From positions 1 through 20,396 of the IMG/VR virus record IMGVR_UViG_3300045999_002623: a DNA stretch of 20,396 nucleotides, one strand, 5' to 3'. This DNA is from a virus. The notes under the pieces were generated by a model. That model made no database searches. It was not told where the DNA came from and was given only the letters and a program-made list of their open reading frames with translations. The stretch's first letter is position 1. Each line of letters starts with the position of its first letter. Below are positions 1 to 8,174 of this stretch, piece after piece. Position numbers and translations under genes: made by a program.

Positions 1-1
1 A

Positions 2-91
2 GCCAGTCGGCAGAAGTTGACTAGTCTAAAGCTGGATGACAAAAAGGAAGATCCGTTCGCCAAAATCATGGCAAGAATGGGGCGAGGATGA
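2..91 (+). CDS. Terminase small subunit, C-terminal end (partial)
   Basis: The frame starting at base 2 is open from the window edge to TGA at 89-91 and encodes the last 29 residues of a protein ending DPFAKIMARMGRG. The stop overlaps the start of the terminase large subunit as ATGA, the coupling normal for small/large terminase pairs. The residues themselves are not diagnostic; the call rests on position and overlap. The small subunit would recognise the packaging site on phage DNA and load the large subunit. The body of the gene, and any cos or pac site near it, lies outside the window. Confidence 0.6.
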   Translation, partial: ASRQKLTSLKLDDKKEDPFAKIMARMGRG

Positions 92-1797
92 AGCGTAAAA
101 GCGACACACATAAGGCCGTTGATAAGTACGTGAAAGACGTGCTGAGCGGTCGCATTGTGTCGTGTGTTTCGCATCGGGCAGCAGTGCAGCGATATGTGGA
201 CGATCTTGAGCGTCAGAACAGTCCAGAGTTTCCGTATTACTTTTCGCTCGATGTGGCGTCGGCCTGCTGCGACTTCTTTCCTGAAATCCTAAAGCACTCA
301 ATCGGCAAATGTTCCGGAAAACCGTTTGAACTGGAGCCGTGGCAGTTGTTTGGCGTGTGGAATATCTTTGGCTGGAAGCGATGTGAAGACCGCACAAGAC
401 GCTTCCGCAGATTCTTTTGGACGATGGCACGCAAGAACGGCAAATCAACGCTCGGAGCTGGGATCGCACTACTTGGAGCGATGTCAGACGTAAATCCATT
501 CACCGGGCGGCCAGAAGATGTGGCAGAAGTTGTACTTTGTGCCACCAAAAAGGAGCAGGTTCAGAAAGTGATGTATGCCGAGATTGAGCGAATGCGGGGC
601 CAGTCGGAACACGTCAAGGCTCTTTCGACACCGATCAACAAGCAGATCACGTTCAATCACAACAAGGGCTATATCCATTGCATCGGAAGTGACAAACCGT
701 TTGACGGCTTGAATCCTCATATGGTGTTGATGGACGAGAAGCACGCATGGAGAGAGCATCACCGGAAGTTCTACGATACGATGATGACTGGATCTGGGAA
801 CCGCTCGCAGCCATTAATCGGGGACTTTACGACGGCCGGAGATGACACAAGCCAGTTGTGGCAGGAAGATTACGACTACGCAACAGGTGTTGTTCGTGGG
901 GAGTTCGTTGACGAGTCATACTTTTCGTACATTTTTGAACTCGATGAAAACGACGATGCTTTGAATGAGTCGTTGTGGCCAAAGGCAAACCCGAATATCA
1001 ATGTCTCAATTGGTCTTGAGTCTCTGCGAGAGGCAGCAACAAAAGCCAAAACATCACCTGTAGAACTGAATAGATTTACCAGGTATCACTGCAATCGCAA
1101 GGTTTCAGCGTACGAGCGATTTATTCTGCCTGCCGAGTGGGACGACATGGCAGAGACGCTTGCATCCTGGCGACATGCGGACGCGATCACTGCAGGAATT
1201 GACCTCGGCGGCCGTGATGACCTTGCATCGTTTGCTGTGGTCGCTCGGTTTCCAATCGATGAAGATGAGGAAGGCAAAATCATTTGGCGTTATGAGGCTT
1301 TCACGCGATCCTTCATTGTCGATGAAACAAAACGCGATTTGAAAAAACAGCCGTGGGCCGGTTGGGTCGCTGGAGGTGAACTGACCGTGTCTCGTTACGT
1401 GGTAGCCGCACTGCGAGATGACTTTCTACAAGTGGCAGAAGAGCTGGGCGTTCGGGCGGTCGCATATGACCCGTATAACGCTGCACAACTCGGCGATGAG
1501 CTGTCGCAGGCAGGTTTAGAGGTTATTAAAATGCCTCAGAACTGCTTTCAGTTCCACGAACCCATGCAGGAACTGTCCGCAGCGATTAGAGAAAATAGGT
1601 TCGTACCAGAGAAGTCTGACAACATCCTGCGTTGGTGTGCTCTAAACATGATGACAACCAGCAACGCACAAGGTAAAATGATGCCAGATAAGCGGAATTC
1701 GAGCGAGAAGATCGACGCTGCCGTGGCTTTGGTGATGGGCATTAGATTGGCCATGCTGGCTCCATCGCGTCCGACAGGTTCTTTATTCATCGTTTGA
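88..1797 (+). CDS. terL: Phage terminase large subunit (ATPase/nuclease)
   Basis: This is the DNA-packaging motor that cuts concatemeric phage DNA and pumps it into proheads. The 569-residue length is normal for the Terminase_1 (HK97-like) family. The ATPase domain has a Walker A motif ARKNGKST at residues 114-121 and a Walker B motif HMVLMDE at 211-217. The C-terminal RNase H-like nuclease domain shows the three expected acidic positions: D372 in AGIDLGGRDD, D461 in AVAYDPYNA and D543 in EKIDAAVAL. All key residues are present, so the enzyme looks intact. The ATG overlaps the stop of the preceding gene (ATGA). The portal gene follows after 10 bases, the classical gene order for this family. 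Confidence 0.97.
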   Translation: MKRKSDTHKAVDKYVKDVLSGRIVSCVSHRAAVQRYVDDLERQNSPEFPYYFSLDVASACCDFFPEILKHSIGKCSGKPFELEPWQLFGVWNIFGWKRCEDRTRRFRRFFWTMARKNGKSTLGAGIALLGAMSDVNPFTGRPEDVAEVVLCATKKEQVQKVMYAEIERMRGQSEHVKALSTPINKQITFNHNKGYIHCIGSDKPFDGLNPHMVLMDEKHAWREHHRKFYDTMMTGSGNRSQPLIGDFTTAGDDTSQLWQEDYDYATGVVRGEFVDESYFSYIFELDENDDALNESLWPKANPNINVSIGLESLREAATKAKTSPVELNRFTRYHCNRKVSAYERFILPAEWDDMAETLASWRHADAITAGIDLGGRDDLASFAVVARFPIDEDEEGKIIWRYEAFTRSFIVDETKRDLKKQPWAGWVAGGELTVSRYVVAALRDDFLQVAEELGVRAVAYDPYNAAQLGDELSQAGLEVIKMPQNCFQFHEPMQELSAAIRENRFVPEKSDNILRWCALNMMTTSNAQGKMMPDKRNSSEKIDAAVALVMGIRLAMLAPSRPTGSLFIV

Positions 1798-1807
1798 AGG
1801 CCCAAAT

Positions 1808-3406
1808 ATGGAACTGTTTCGACGTTTTATCACACGAGTTGGCTCAGGTTTGGGTGCCTTTTTCGGCACTTCGCCGGAGTTTGGCACTGCTAAGTTAACG
1901 CCACGCAGGGCGATCGAATATGCACCAGTTTGGTATGCAGTAAACAAAATTGCCGGGCACTTTTCGCAACTGCCTATCAACTGCCATCGCAGGCTGGAAC
2001 GCGGCAGCAGCATTGAGCGTTCTCATGCCGGCCATAAGATCGTGCACACGCGGCCAAACGACTACCAGACTGCTCCAGAGTGGAAAATGTTCGGAGCACC
2101 AAGCCTTCTGTTGTACGGCAACTGGCGATGCGTTGTTGAGCGCGAAGGCGGACGGCCAGTTGCGTTGTGGCCAATGTTGCCAGACCGCTCAAGCAGCGAA
2201 TGGTTCGAGGGCAAGCGATGGCACGGCACTGTTTTGTGTAAGCACGAGCCATTAGCGGCAAAACTCGGAGTGACCGAGGATAGTCAAACGGTTTGGTTTC
2301 CGGATGAAGATGTGTTTTTTGTGCATGGCCTGAGCTTTAATGGCCTTGCTGGATTAAATGCGTCTGCGGTCATGAGCAACAGTCTTGACGCCGGATTATC
2401 GGCGGAGGATCAAGTTCGAAACCTTGCCAAAAAGGGATTCAGCGGATCTCTAATTCTCGAAGCTCCTGGCGGAATGTTCCGTAATGAAGAGGAAGCAAAG
2501 AAATTCTTATCTATGTTTCGCGAAGCTCACGACGGGGCAGAGAACACTGGCAAAACGGCGATGCTTCGCGAAGGTATCAAGGCAAACATGGTTTCCATGA
2601 GCGGCAAGGATTCGCAGTGGATTGAGCAACGGCTATTTCAGCGGCAAGAGGCTGCGATGTGGTTCTGTCTGGAAGAGATTCTTGGCGACGATTCAAGCGT
2701 GTCTTACAACAGTCTCGCAGAAAAGCATTTGGCATACCTGACGAACTGCCTCAACCGATGGTTGGTCCACATTGAAGCTGCGTGCAATCGATCACTGCTG
2801 ACGGAACGCCAGTTGACGAGCGAAACGCACTATTTCAAGTTCAACACAAACGCACTTATGAGAATGGACCCGCTGAAACAGGCCGAATACCTGACGAAGC
2901 TAATTGCGGCAACGGTGATCAGCCCGAATGAGGCACGCGAAAAACTGGACATGAATCCCTATGACGGCGGGGATGAATATCAGAATCCAGCAATCACAGT
3001 GACGGCACCAATGGAAGAGGATTCGCCGGACGTTCCAGAAGATCCTGAGCCGGAGGACGATTCAGAAACAGAAGCAGTGCAACGAATGGCCGTAGTCTCT
3101 CGGCTACGTCCTTTGCTGGCTATTGAGCAGCAGCGAGTGGCAGCAGCGGTCAAAACAAAAACGCCGATTCAGTCGGTTGAAAAGTTTTACGCAAAATGGC
3201 AACACACGCTGGGAGATGTTTGCGAACAACTCGGAGGAACGCCATACGCGGCCGCTGAGCACTGCCGAATCTCACAGGATGCCTTGATTGAAGTCATGAG
3301 CAAGACGGCAGCAAAGGCACTCCCAGATGCAGTTGGGGAACTCACGGCATCGTGGGGCGAGCGGGTTGAGGATTTGGCGGACTACATACTTGGAGCGACA
3401 GTATGA
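1808..3406 (+). CDS. Phage portal protein (HK97 type)
   Basis: It would form the ring at one capsid vertex through which DNA enters and leaves and to which the tail attaches. The 532-residue protein shows the usual HK97-portal pattern: N-terminal EYAPVWYAVNKIAGHFSQLP (about residues 38-57), a central AEDQVRNLAKKGFSGSLILE segment (about 199-218), and a late stretch IEQRLFQRQEAAMWF where portal families carry the region bordering the stem and clip. An acidic, Pro/Glu/Asp-rich linker (about residues 395-425) precedes a helical C-terminal tail, so the protein is somewhat longer than the core family. AAGG lies upstream of the ATG. The stop overlaps the next gene as ATGA. Confidence 0.95.
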   Translation: MELFRRFITRVGSGLGAFFGTSPEFGTAKLTPRRAIEYAPVWYAVNKIAGHFSQLPINCHRRLERGSSIERSHAGHKIVHTRPNDYQTAPEWKMFGAPSLLLYGNWRCVVEREGGRPVALWPMLPDRSSSEWFEGKRWHGTVLCKHEPLAAKLGVTEDSQTVWFPDEDVFFVHGLSFNGLAGLNASAVMSNSLDAGLSAEDQVRNLAKKGFSGSLILEAPGGMFRNEEEAKKFLSMFREAHDGAENTGKTAMLREGIKANMVSMSGKDSQWIEQRLFQRQEAAMWFCLEEILGDDSSVSYNSLAEKHLAYLTNCLNRWLVHIEAACNRSLLTERQLTSETHYFKFNTNALMRMDPLKQAEYLTKLIAATVISPNEAREKLDMNPYDGGDEYQNPAITVTAPMEEDSPDVPEDPEPEDDSETEAVQRMAVVSRLRPLLAIEQQRVAAAVKTKTPIQSVEKFYAKWQHTLGDVCEQLGGTPYAAAEHCRISQDALIEVMSKTAAKALPDAVGELTASWGERVEDLADYILGATV

Positions 3407-4035
3407 CGGAAGGATTTGTGGCCGATCGGCCTGAGTTCGAGTGGCTGACAAAAACGTCAGGCGGTTGGCAATTCGGTGAACAGGGAATTTTAGTTGCGTT
3501 GGCGAACCTAATTAACCAGCCGGGCCAGTGCGTTGAGGTCGGGGCTGGCGACGGAGAAGGACTGCCGTTGACGATCGAGCCGTTTTACAATTACGGGCTT
3601 GATTGCGTGCTGTTTGAAAGAGATGAAGATTCAATCATGCAACTGGCTTCTAAGTTTCCAAAGGCCAAAATACGTGGAGAGTATGCTTTCGAAACAAGTT
3701 CAAATCTCGACGCAAAGGTGATGCTTTGTGTCATTGATGTGGACAGCATCGACAGTCTTATTATGGAGCATGTGTTGAGCAATCATCAGGCGAGCATCCT
3801 GATGGTAGAACATTTTGACAAATGCCATCCTGCAAATACGGATGATGTAGGGCGTGTTCCAGCGTGGCTGCTAGGCATTGAGATCGATGGAGGTTTCAAG
3901 ATTCAAGACAACGCCGAAACCATTTATTCGATTGCTTGTGATTTCAATTACACGCGACTCGGGACGACACGAGTCAACTCAATTTTCGTTCATAATTCCT
4001 TAGTCGAAAAGGTTGCCAACCATGTACCAAGCTGA
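3403..4035 (+). CDS. SAM-dependent methyltransferase-like protein (FkbM-like)
   Basis: The 210-residue protein resembles a class I methyltransferase. VEVGAGDG at residues 44-51 matches the glycine-rich SAM-binding motif I. The acidic pair in VLFERDEDS (about 69-77) suits the end of strand beta-2. IDVDSID (111-117) and ILMVEH (132-137) look like strands beta-4 and beta-5. The general pattern recalls FkbM-type enzymes, which methylate sugar hydroxyls, but the substrate cannot be read from sequence. Unusually, it sits between portal and head protease, two genes normally adjacent; it overlaps the portal stop by ATGA and the protease start by 14 bases. A catalytically dead fold reused for structure is possible. 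Its company in this operon (three glycosyltransferases) suggests modification of virion sugars. Confidence 0.6.
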   Translation: MTEGFVADRPEFEWLTKTSGGWQFGEQGILVALANLINQPGQCVEVGAGDGEGLPLTIEPFYNYGLDCVLFERDEDSIMQLASKFPKAKIRGEYAFETSSNLDAKVMLCVIDVDSIDSLIMEHVLSNHQASILMVEHFDKCHPANTDDVGRVPAWLLGIEIDGGFKIQDNAETIYSIACDFNYTRLGTTRVNSIFVHNSLVEKVANHVPS

Positions 4036-4690
4036 TCAGGAAACCGGCGAAATCTTTCTCTACGACGCAATCGGATCTTCCATGTGGGGAATGATTGACG
4101 CGGCAACAGTATTGCCAGACCTTGCAAAGATGTCAGGCCGAAGAGTCACATTGCGAATTTCATCTCCTGGCGGGAGCGTGGACGAAGGTCGGGCAATCTT
4201 TAACGCACTAAAGCGACATCAGGGCGGCGTCGATGTTGTCGTCGATTCGTCGGCGTATTCAATTGCCAGTTATATCGCAATGGCTGGTGATCGCGTGGTA
4301 ATGGCAAAAAACGCAATGATGATGGTTCACAATCCGTGGACGATGGCGATGGGAAGTGCCGCCGAGCTTCGGAAGACGGCTGACGTTCTCGACAAGTACC
4401 GTGACTCGATTATTGACGCTTACACGGATAGAACGAAAAAAGACCGCAAGAAAATGGTTGCAATTCTCGATGCCGAAACATGGTACACGGCACAGGAGGC
4501 TGTGACTGCTGGGTTTGCCACGGAGGTCGGCGACATAATCGTAGACGCTCCATCGTTTGCCAAAGCGATGTACGGTTGCAAGCAAGAAAATGAACAGCTA
4601 AACCAACCAGCAGCAGGAAGTCGAACTCCTGCAAGAATTGCATCGCGCGAAATCCGATTGCAGCAGATTAAGGCGATGTTTGGGTGTTAG
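4022..4690 (+). CDS. ClpP-like head maturation protease (S14)
   Basis: This serine protease should trim the scaffold segment from the capsid protein during prohead maturation. The 222-residue product has a ClpP-like core: VTLRISSPGGSVDEGRAIFN (42-61) with the oxyanion-type PGG, the nucleophile region DSSAYSIASYIAMAGD where S80 is the likely catalytic serine, H103 in MMMVHNPW, and an acidic residue in ILDAETWYTAQEA (D150 is the likely third member). I chose ATG 4022 because it is a normal start with AAAAGG about 9 bases upstream; a TTG at 4013 is in frame but less likely. It lies just before the capsid gene, as expected. The charged tail after residue 190 is probably flexible. Confidence 0.93.
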   Translation: MYQADQETGEIFLYDAIGSSMWGMIDAATVLPDLAKMSGRRVTLRISSPGGSVDEGRAIFNALKRHQGGVDVVVDSSAYSIASYIAMAGDRVVMAKNAMMMVHNPWTMAMGSAAELRKTADVLDKYRDSIIDAYTDRTKKDRKKMVAILDAETWYTAQEAVTAGFATEVGDIIVDAPSFAKAMYGCKQENEQLNQPAAGSRTPARIASREIRLQQIKAMFGC

Positions 4691-4704
4691 TGCAAAAAAA
4701 GTAA

Positions 4705-4733
4705 TTGACAACTAAGACGGCATCTGCTTAGAT
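4705..4733 (+). promoter_or_regulatory. Possible sigma-70-like promoter ahead of capsid gene
   Basis: A perfect TTGACA (4705-4710) is followed after 17 bases by TTAGAT (4728-4733), which matches TATAAT at only three positions. The -10 overlaps a small hairpin. It could give the capsid gene extra transcription, but the -10 is poor and could be chance. Confidence 0.3.
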
Positions 4734-4758
4734 GCACTCACGCGGGGAGAAATCCCGC
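4720..4758 (+). other. Two tandem hairpins in the capsid-gene leader
   Basis: Hairpin 1 is GCATCT-GCTT-AGATGC (4720-4735), a perfect 6-bp stem with a 4-base loop. Hairpin 2 (4742-4758) pairs GCGGG with CCCGC; in the alternative drawing it has a bulged G and closes on a GAAA (GNRA) tetraloop. Both lie in the non-coding gap between protease and capsid genes. Confidence 0.5.
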
Positions 4759-4788
4759 ACCGAACACAACCTTTCTGAGCAACTCGTT

Positions 4789-4845
4789 AGCGGCCGGAAA
4801 AGTCAAAGCGAAAACATTTCGCCGACTTTTTGCGCCGCTGTTTTA
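4789..4845 (+). terminator. Long terminator-like hairpin before the capsid gene
   Basis: Nested complementary arms pair AGCGGC (4789-4794) with GCCGCT (4834-4839), GAAAAGTC (4797-4804) with GACTTTTT (4824-4831, one G-T pair), and GCGAAA (4808-4813) with TTTCGC (4817-4822) around an ACA loop. GTTTTA follows at 4840-4845. It may be a partial intrinsic terminator or an RNA stabiliser. GCCGAC at 4821-4826 can also pair with GTCGGC at 4854-4859, which would break the long hairpin, so an attenuator-like choice is possible. No gene lies in 4691-4886. Confidence 0.5.
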
Positions 4846-4886
4846 TGGCCTGAGTCGGCATCACACCGATTTAAGGAACTGTAAAA

Positions 4887-6233
4887 ATGATTTGGAGTCT
4901 CAAGGTAATTCGGGAACAGATCGACGAAGAGCTAGCAAAAGTAGATGCCATCGTCGCTCTTGCAAAAGACGAGAGTCGCGACTTTACGCCAGAAGAAGCG
5001 GCAGAAGTCGATCGCATTCAGGGCACTGACGACAAGCCCGGCGTTTTGCAGAAACTGTACGCCGACGAAAAAAGAGCTGCTCGCGTCGAAGCAAACTCAG
5101 CAGCCCGTGTTCGCGCTATCGGCAGCATTCCAGTGGCCGGTCAGTCAAGCAAGGGGCCAGAGTCATCTGAGTTGCCTCGCGTAAAGGTGCCAGCAACTGC
5201 CAAGCGTCATGGCAGCGTAAAGCATTTCAAAGGGCCGGATGCAGAGGCAAACGCTTATACTGCAGGCCGCTTTTTGATGGCGGCAATTAACAAGCACGAG
5301 CCGTCGAAAATGTGGCTCAAAGATCATGGCATTCAGATGGCTGGCTCCAGCGACGATAACAGCAAAGGCGGTTATCTGGTTCCAGATGTGCTTGAAAATG
5401 CAATGGTTGACCTGAAGGAAGAGTACGGGCAGTTTCGCCAGTACGCTCGAAACTGGCCAATGTCGTCTGATGTGTCGTTGATTCCTCGCCGCGTGAGTGG
5501 GTTCACAACCTATTTTGTCGGCCAGAATGACACAATCACAGCATCCGATGCGGCAATGGATCAGGTTCGATTGGAAGCGAAAAAACTGGCAGCGATGACT
5601 CAGTTTTCCAGCGAATTGAACGAAGACGCAATTATCGCTGTCGCTGACTTCTACGCTCGCGAGTTTGCCTATGCACTCGCTGTCAAAGAAGACCAGTGCG
5701 GATTCCTCGGCGATGGTACCAGCACCTACGGCGGCATTGTCGGGCTCGATGGTGCTTTGCTGGCTGGCTCAATTGCAACGGCGACTGCCATTACAACGGC
5801 TGCCGGGCTGACTATCGGCAACTTCGAAGCAGTCGTTGCAAAGCTGCCTCGTTTCCCCGGAATTCAGCCGCGTTGGTACATGCACAACAGCATCTTCCAC
5901 ACGACTGCCGGCCGTCTTCAATTTGCGGCTGGTGGAAACGCTGTGATGGATATTGCTGGGGCACGGCCATTGCAGTTCATGGGATATGAAGTTGTCCTTG
6001 TTAACGCCATGCCATCAACAGCGGCAACTGGCGTAAAGGTCGCGTACTTTGGCGACCTGAGCATGGCTGCAACGATGGGTACTCGTCGCGGCGTCACACT
6101 GCGAGCTGACGAATCTATCTATTTTGCTCAGGACGCATTGGCGTTGCGAGTGACGGAACGATTCGACATCAGCATTCATGAACGCGGAACGGCATCTGTT
6201 GCCGGGCCAATCGTAGCTCTACAAATGGGCTGA
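4887..6233 (+). CDS. Major capsid protein (HK97 fold)
   Basis: This is the main shell protein of the virion head. The 448-residue product has the two-part layout of HK97-type capsid proteins. The N-terminal ~100-130 residues form a charged, coiled-coil-rich scaffold (delta) domain beginning with VIREQIDEELAKVDAIVALA, presumably cut off by the upstream protease. The mature shell domain contains family-like segments such as GGYLVPDVLENAMVDLKEEY (E-loop/N-arm side), FLGDGTSTYGGIVGL (about 271-285) and a C-terminal RGVTLRADESIYFAQDALAL strand pattern. The exact cleavage site cannot be fixed. AAGGA lies 9 bases upstream of the ATG, and a structured leader precedes it. A terminator follows, suggesting a separately tuned, highly expressed gene. 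Confidence 0.94.
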   Translation: MIWSLKVIREQIDEELAKVDAIVALAKDESRDFTPEEAAEVDRIQGTDDKPGVLQKLYADEKRAARVEANSAARVRAIGSIPVAGQSSKGPESSELPRVKVPATAKRHGSVKHFKGPDAEANAYTAGRFLMAAINKHEPSKMWLKDHGIQMAGSSDDNSKGGYLVPDVLENAMVDLKEEYGQFRQYARNWPMSSDVSLIPRRVSGFTTYFVGQNDTITASDAAMDQVRLEAKKLAAMTQFSSELNEDAIIAVADFYAREFAYALAVKEDQCGFLGDGTSTYGGIVGLDGALLAGSIATATAITTAAGLTIGNFEAVVAKLPRFPGIQPRWYMHNSIFHTTAGRLQFAAGGNAVMDIAGARPLQFMGYEVVLVNAMPSTAATGVKVAYFGDLSMAATMGTRRGVTLRADESIYFAQDALALRVTERFDISIHERGTASVAGPIVALQMG

Positions 6234-6253
6234 TAATTGAGCCACTCGTCGCT

Positions 6254-6301
6254 CCGGGTGGACCCGGCCGGAACGCTGGTTCGCTGGCGTTCCGGTCTTT
6301 C
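6254..6301 (+). terminator. Tandem-hairpin terminator after the capsid gene
   Basis: CCGGGT-GG-ACCCGG (6254-6267) is followed directly by CCGGAACGC (6268-6276), a 10-base loop and GCGTTCCGG (6287-6295), then TCTTTC. The second, 9-bp GC-rich stem with a T-rich tail looks like an intrinsic terminator placed 20-60 bases after the capsid stop. Confidence 0.75.
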
Positions 6302-6338
6302 AGAAATCACACAAATCAATTTTGCATAAGGTGTAAAA

Positions 6339-6782
6339 ATGAAACCGAACATGACGACAAGTGCAGTCATCGCATTGTCAAGCCAGACGGCTGCTGCTAC
6401 AGCAACAGTGGCTGGAACAATCGTAGACATGAAACACGCGGACTTTGCCACAATAATTTTGACAACCTCAGTGGCAGCCAACACAAATGCCGCTCCTGTT
6501 GTGGTCAAGATTCAAGAATCAGACACAACCACCACGACCGATTTCACGGACATCAGCACCAGCACGATGCAGTTGTCTGTCACGTTGTCCACTTCAGCAG
6601 GTCGCGTTGCAAAATTCCACGTTAACAACGATGGAACACGCAAGCGGTATATCCGGTTGTTTGCAACGCCGGGCACACACACGACAAACAGCGTGGTTTC
6701 GCTCAGCGCAGTAGCTGATGTTGTTTTGGACGTGAGCCCATCCGGAACGACCGGACAGGCTGATTTTGTTGCAATTGGCTAA
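6339..6782 (+). CDS. Small Thr/Ser/Val-rich virion protein, unrecognised
   Basis: This 147-residue protein is not recognised. It is rich in Thr, Ser, Ala and Val with alternating hydrophobic residues, as in beta-sandwich virion proteins. A short Thr run (DTTTTTDFTDIST) lies near residue 60, and it has almost no charged helices. AAGGTG lies upstream of the ATG. It sits between the capsid terminator and a glycosyltransferase gene, where many phages encode head decoration or stabilisation proteins; that role is inferred from position only. Its Thr/Ser content also makes it a candidate acceptor for the phage-encoded glycosyltransferases. Confidence 0.75.
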   Translation: MKPNMTTSAVIALSSQTAAATATVAGTIVDMKHADFATIILTTSVAANTNAAPVVVKIQESDTTTTTDFTDISTSTMQLSVTLSTSAGRVAKFHVNNDGTRKRYIRLFATPGTHTTNSVVSLSAVADVVLDVSPSGTTGQADFVAIG

Positions 6783-6809
6783 TCACCCCTAAACACCCGG
6801 AGCAAACGA

Positions 6810-7472
6810 GTGACCTCAAAATCTGTAAAAGTGTGCGGCATGATGACATCGCCGCGTTACATCAACGGCCTTTGCCGAGATTACATCGATGCCGCGTTTG
6901 TAGCGGCAAAAATACCGCTGCAGGACTCGCAAGGCGTGTTCTATGGGCAGTGTATGCAGAGGATGTTGCAGCAAGCCGTTGAAAAGGAATGTGATATTGC
7001 CGTGATTTGTGATGGTGATTCGCTGTTTACGGATTCTGACATTATGCGTTTGATCGAAACGCTGGAGGCAAATCCGCACATTGACGCACTAGCGTCGATG
7101 CAAATTCGGCGGGGCAACAAAACCATGTTGGCCAGTATCAAGGGCAAGTCGTCAGTAGAAGTCACAGGCGAACCTCTGCAGGTATCAACAGCACATTTCG
7201 GCCTGACAGTGATTGACCTGCGTAAGCTCAAGAACGTCCCGAAGCCGTGGTTTTGGTCACAGCCGGACGAAAACGGAGAGTGGGGCGACCTGCGAATCGA
7301 TGACGATATCTGGTTTTGGAAGCAGTGGGAGAAAGCTGGAAACACAGTCTACCTTGACCCACAGACGCGAATAGGACACTTGGAAGAAATGGTTGTCATG
7401 GTCGAGCCACGAACATACGAGGCGGTTCACGCATACCCGAACGAATGGATCGAATCATGCAGGTCGAATTAA
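6810..7472 (+). CDS. Glycosyltransferase-like protein (GT-A fold)
   Basis: The 220-residue protein looks like a compact nucleotide-sugar transferase. IAVICDGDSLFTDSDIMRLI (64-83) has the DxD-type D68-G-D70 expected to bind metal and sugar nucleotide, within the strand-helix context of GT-A enzymes. Downstream are LRIDDDIWFWKQWEKAGNTV (166-185), like the catalytic acidic/helix region, and RIGHLEE, with a metal-ligand-type histidine. The GTG start is chosen because GGAG sits 7 bases upstream. The gene is embedded between capsid-associated genes and the head-tail connector, not in a cell-wall locus, so it probably acts on a virion protein or on host sugars during infection. Donor and acceptor are unknown. 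Confidence 0.72.
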   Translation: MTSKSVKVCGMMTSPRYINGLCRDYIDAAFVAAKIPLQDSQGVFYGQCMQRMLQQAVEKECDIAVICDGDSLFTDSDIMRLIETLEANPHIDALASMQIRRGNKTMLASIKGKSSVEVTGEPLQVSTAHFGLTVIDLRKLKNVPKPWFWSQPDENGEWGDLRIDDDIWFWKQWEKAGNTVYLDPQTRIGHLEEMVVMVEPRTYEAVHAYPNEWIESCRSN

Positions 7473-7708
7473 TTCAGGACTGGCGAGGCTATCGCGTTGG
7501 GGCTCGTTTCCCGATGGAAGTGATTGGCGGAGGTGTCTTCGATGTTTTGCAACGGAACAGAGTGGCTCGATTACTATCCGAGCCAAACGACCAGAGTGAA
7601 GGATCAGGAGATTCGGAGCACTGTCAGAGTGGTGACACCACCAACGAGCGAGCCAGTGACGATCGCAGAGGCCAAGGCTCAACTCAGCATCGGGGCAAGC
7701 GACGTTAG
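7457..7708 (+). CDS. Small head-region protein upstream of connector
   Basis: The first ~45 residues, beginning MQVELIQDWRGYRVGARFPM and continuing through GGGVFDVLQRNRVARLL, match the pattern of short proteins many phages carry between capsid and head-tail connector genes (an 'RDWRGY..G..v...GGG..v.LirrGvA' type). The remaining ~38 residues are Gly/Ser/Asp/Arg-rich, look unstructured and overlap the connector gene in another frame. ATG 7457 overlaps the glycosyltransferase end by 16 bases; an in-frame ATG at 7445 is an alternative start. Function is unknown. The odd tail could be a natural overlap or the result of a lost stop codon. Confidence 0.6.
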   Translation: MQVELIQDWRGYRVGARFPMEVIGGGVFDVLQRNRVARLLSEPNDQSEGSGDSEHCQSGDTTNERASDDRRGQGSTQHRGKRR

Positions 7709-8174
7709 TCACGACACGGAGGTGGCTTCGCTGATTGCGGCTGCTCGCGAGGAATGGGAACGAGACACCTCAATCGCATTGATCACGCGAACGCTGGAAC
7801 ATCGACTACCGAAGTTTCTGTCAACGGTTGTTCTTTCGGTCAGACCGGCAATCGCCATTTCTTCAGTCACCTACGTGGACACGGCAGGTGCAACGCAAAC
7901 AGTCGCTTCGTCAAACTATTACTTGGACGGAGACGAAGTAAGGTTTCTTGACACGTTCGTCAGGCCATCTGTTCAGGACAGAAGCGAAGCGGTCAAAATT
8001 ACTTACACGGCAGGATACGGCAGCGATTCTCGCGCGTGTCCGGAGCTTGACCGCATGGCAATCAAGCTGAGCTTGGCTAATCGATTTGAAGATCGCGACA
8101 TGATTGCGGCATCAGGCGAGCGAAGAGCCTATGAAGCACTTGTGGCAAAGAAAATGAGGGCAAGTTATCCATGA
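7629..8174 (+). CDS. Head-tail connector protein (gp6-like)
   Basis: This protein should form the first adaptor ring under the portal. The N-terminus VVTPPTSEPVTIAEAKAQLS is the recognisable opening of the phage gp6-like connector family, followed by the helical EVASLIAAAREEWERDT segment, a hairpin with SYVDTAGATQ-type residues, and KITYTAGYGSDSRACPELDR, typical of the family's GY motif before the final helices. The reading frame is open further upstream, but the homology-like part starts here. GTG 7629 has GGAG about 10 bases before it and gives 181 residues, the usual size. GTG 7632 is nearly as good. The stop overlaps the next gene as ATGA. Confidence 0.85.
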   Translation: MVTPPTSEPVTIAEAKAQLSIGASDVSHDTEVASLIAAAREEWERDTSIALITRTLEHRLPKFLSTVVLSVRPAIAISSVTYVDTAGATQTVASSNYYLDGDEVRFLDTFVRPSVQDRSEAVKITYTAGYGSDSRACPELDRMAIKLSLANRFEDRDMIAASGERRAYEALVAKKMRASYP

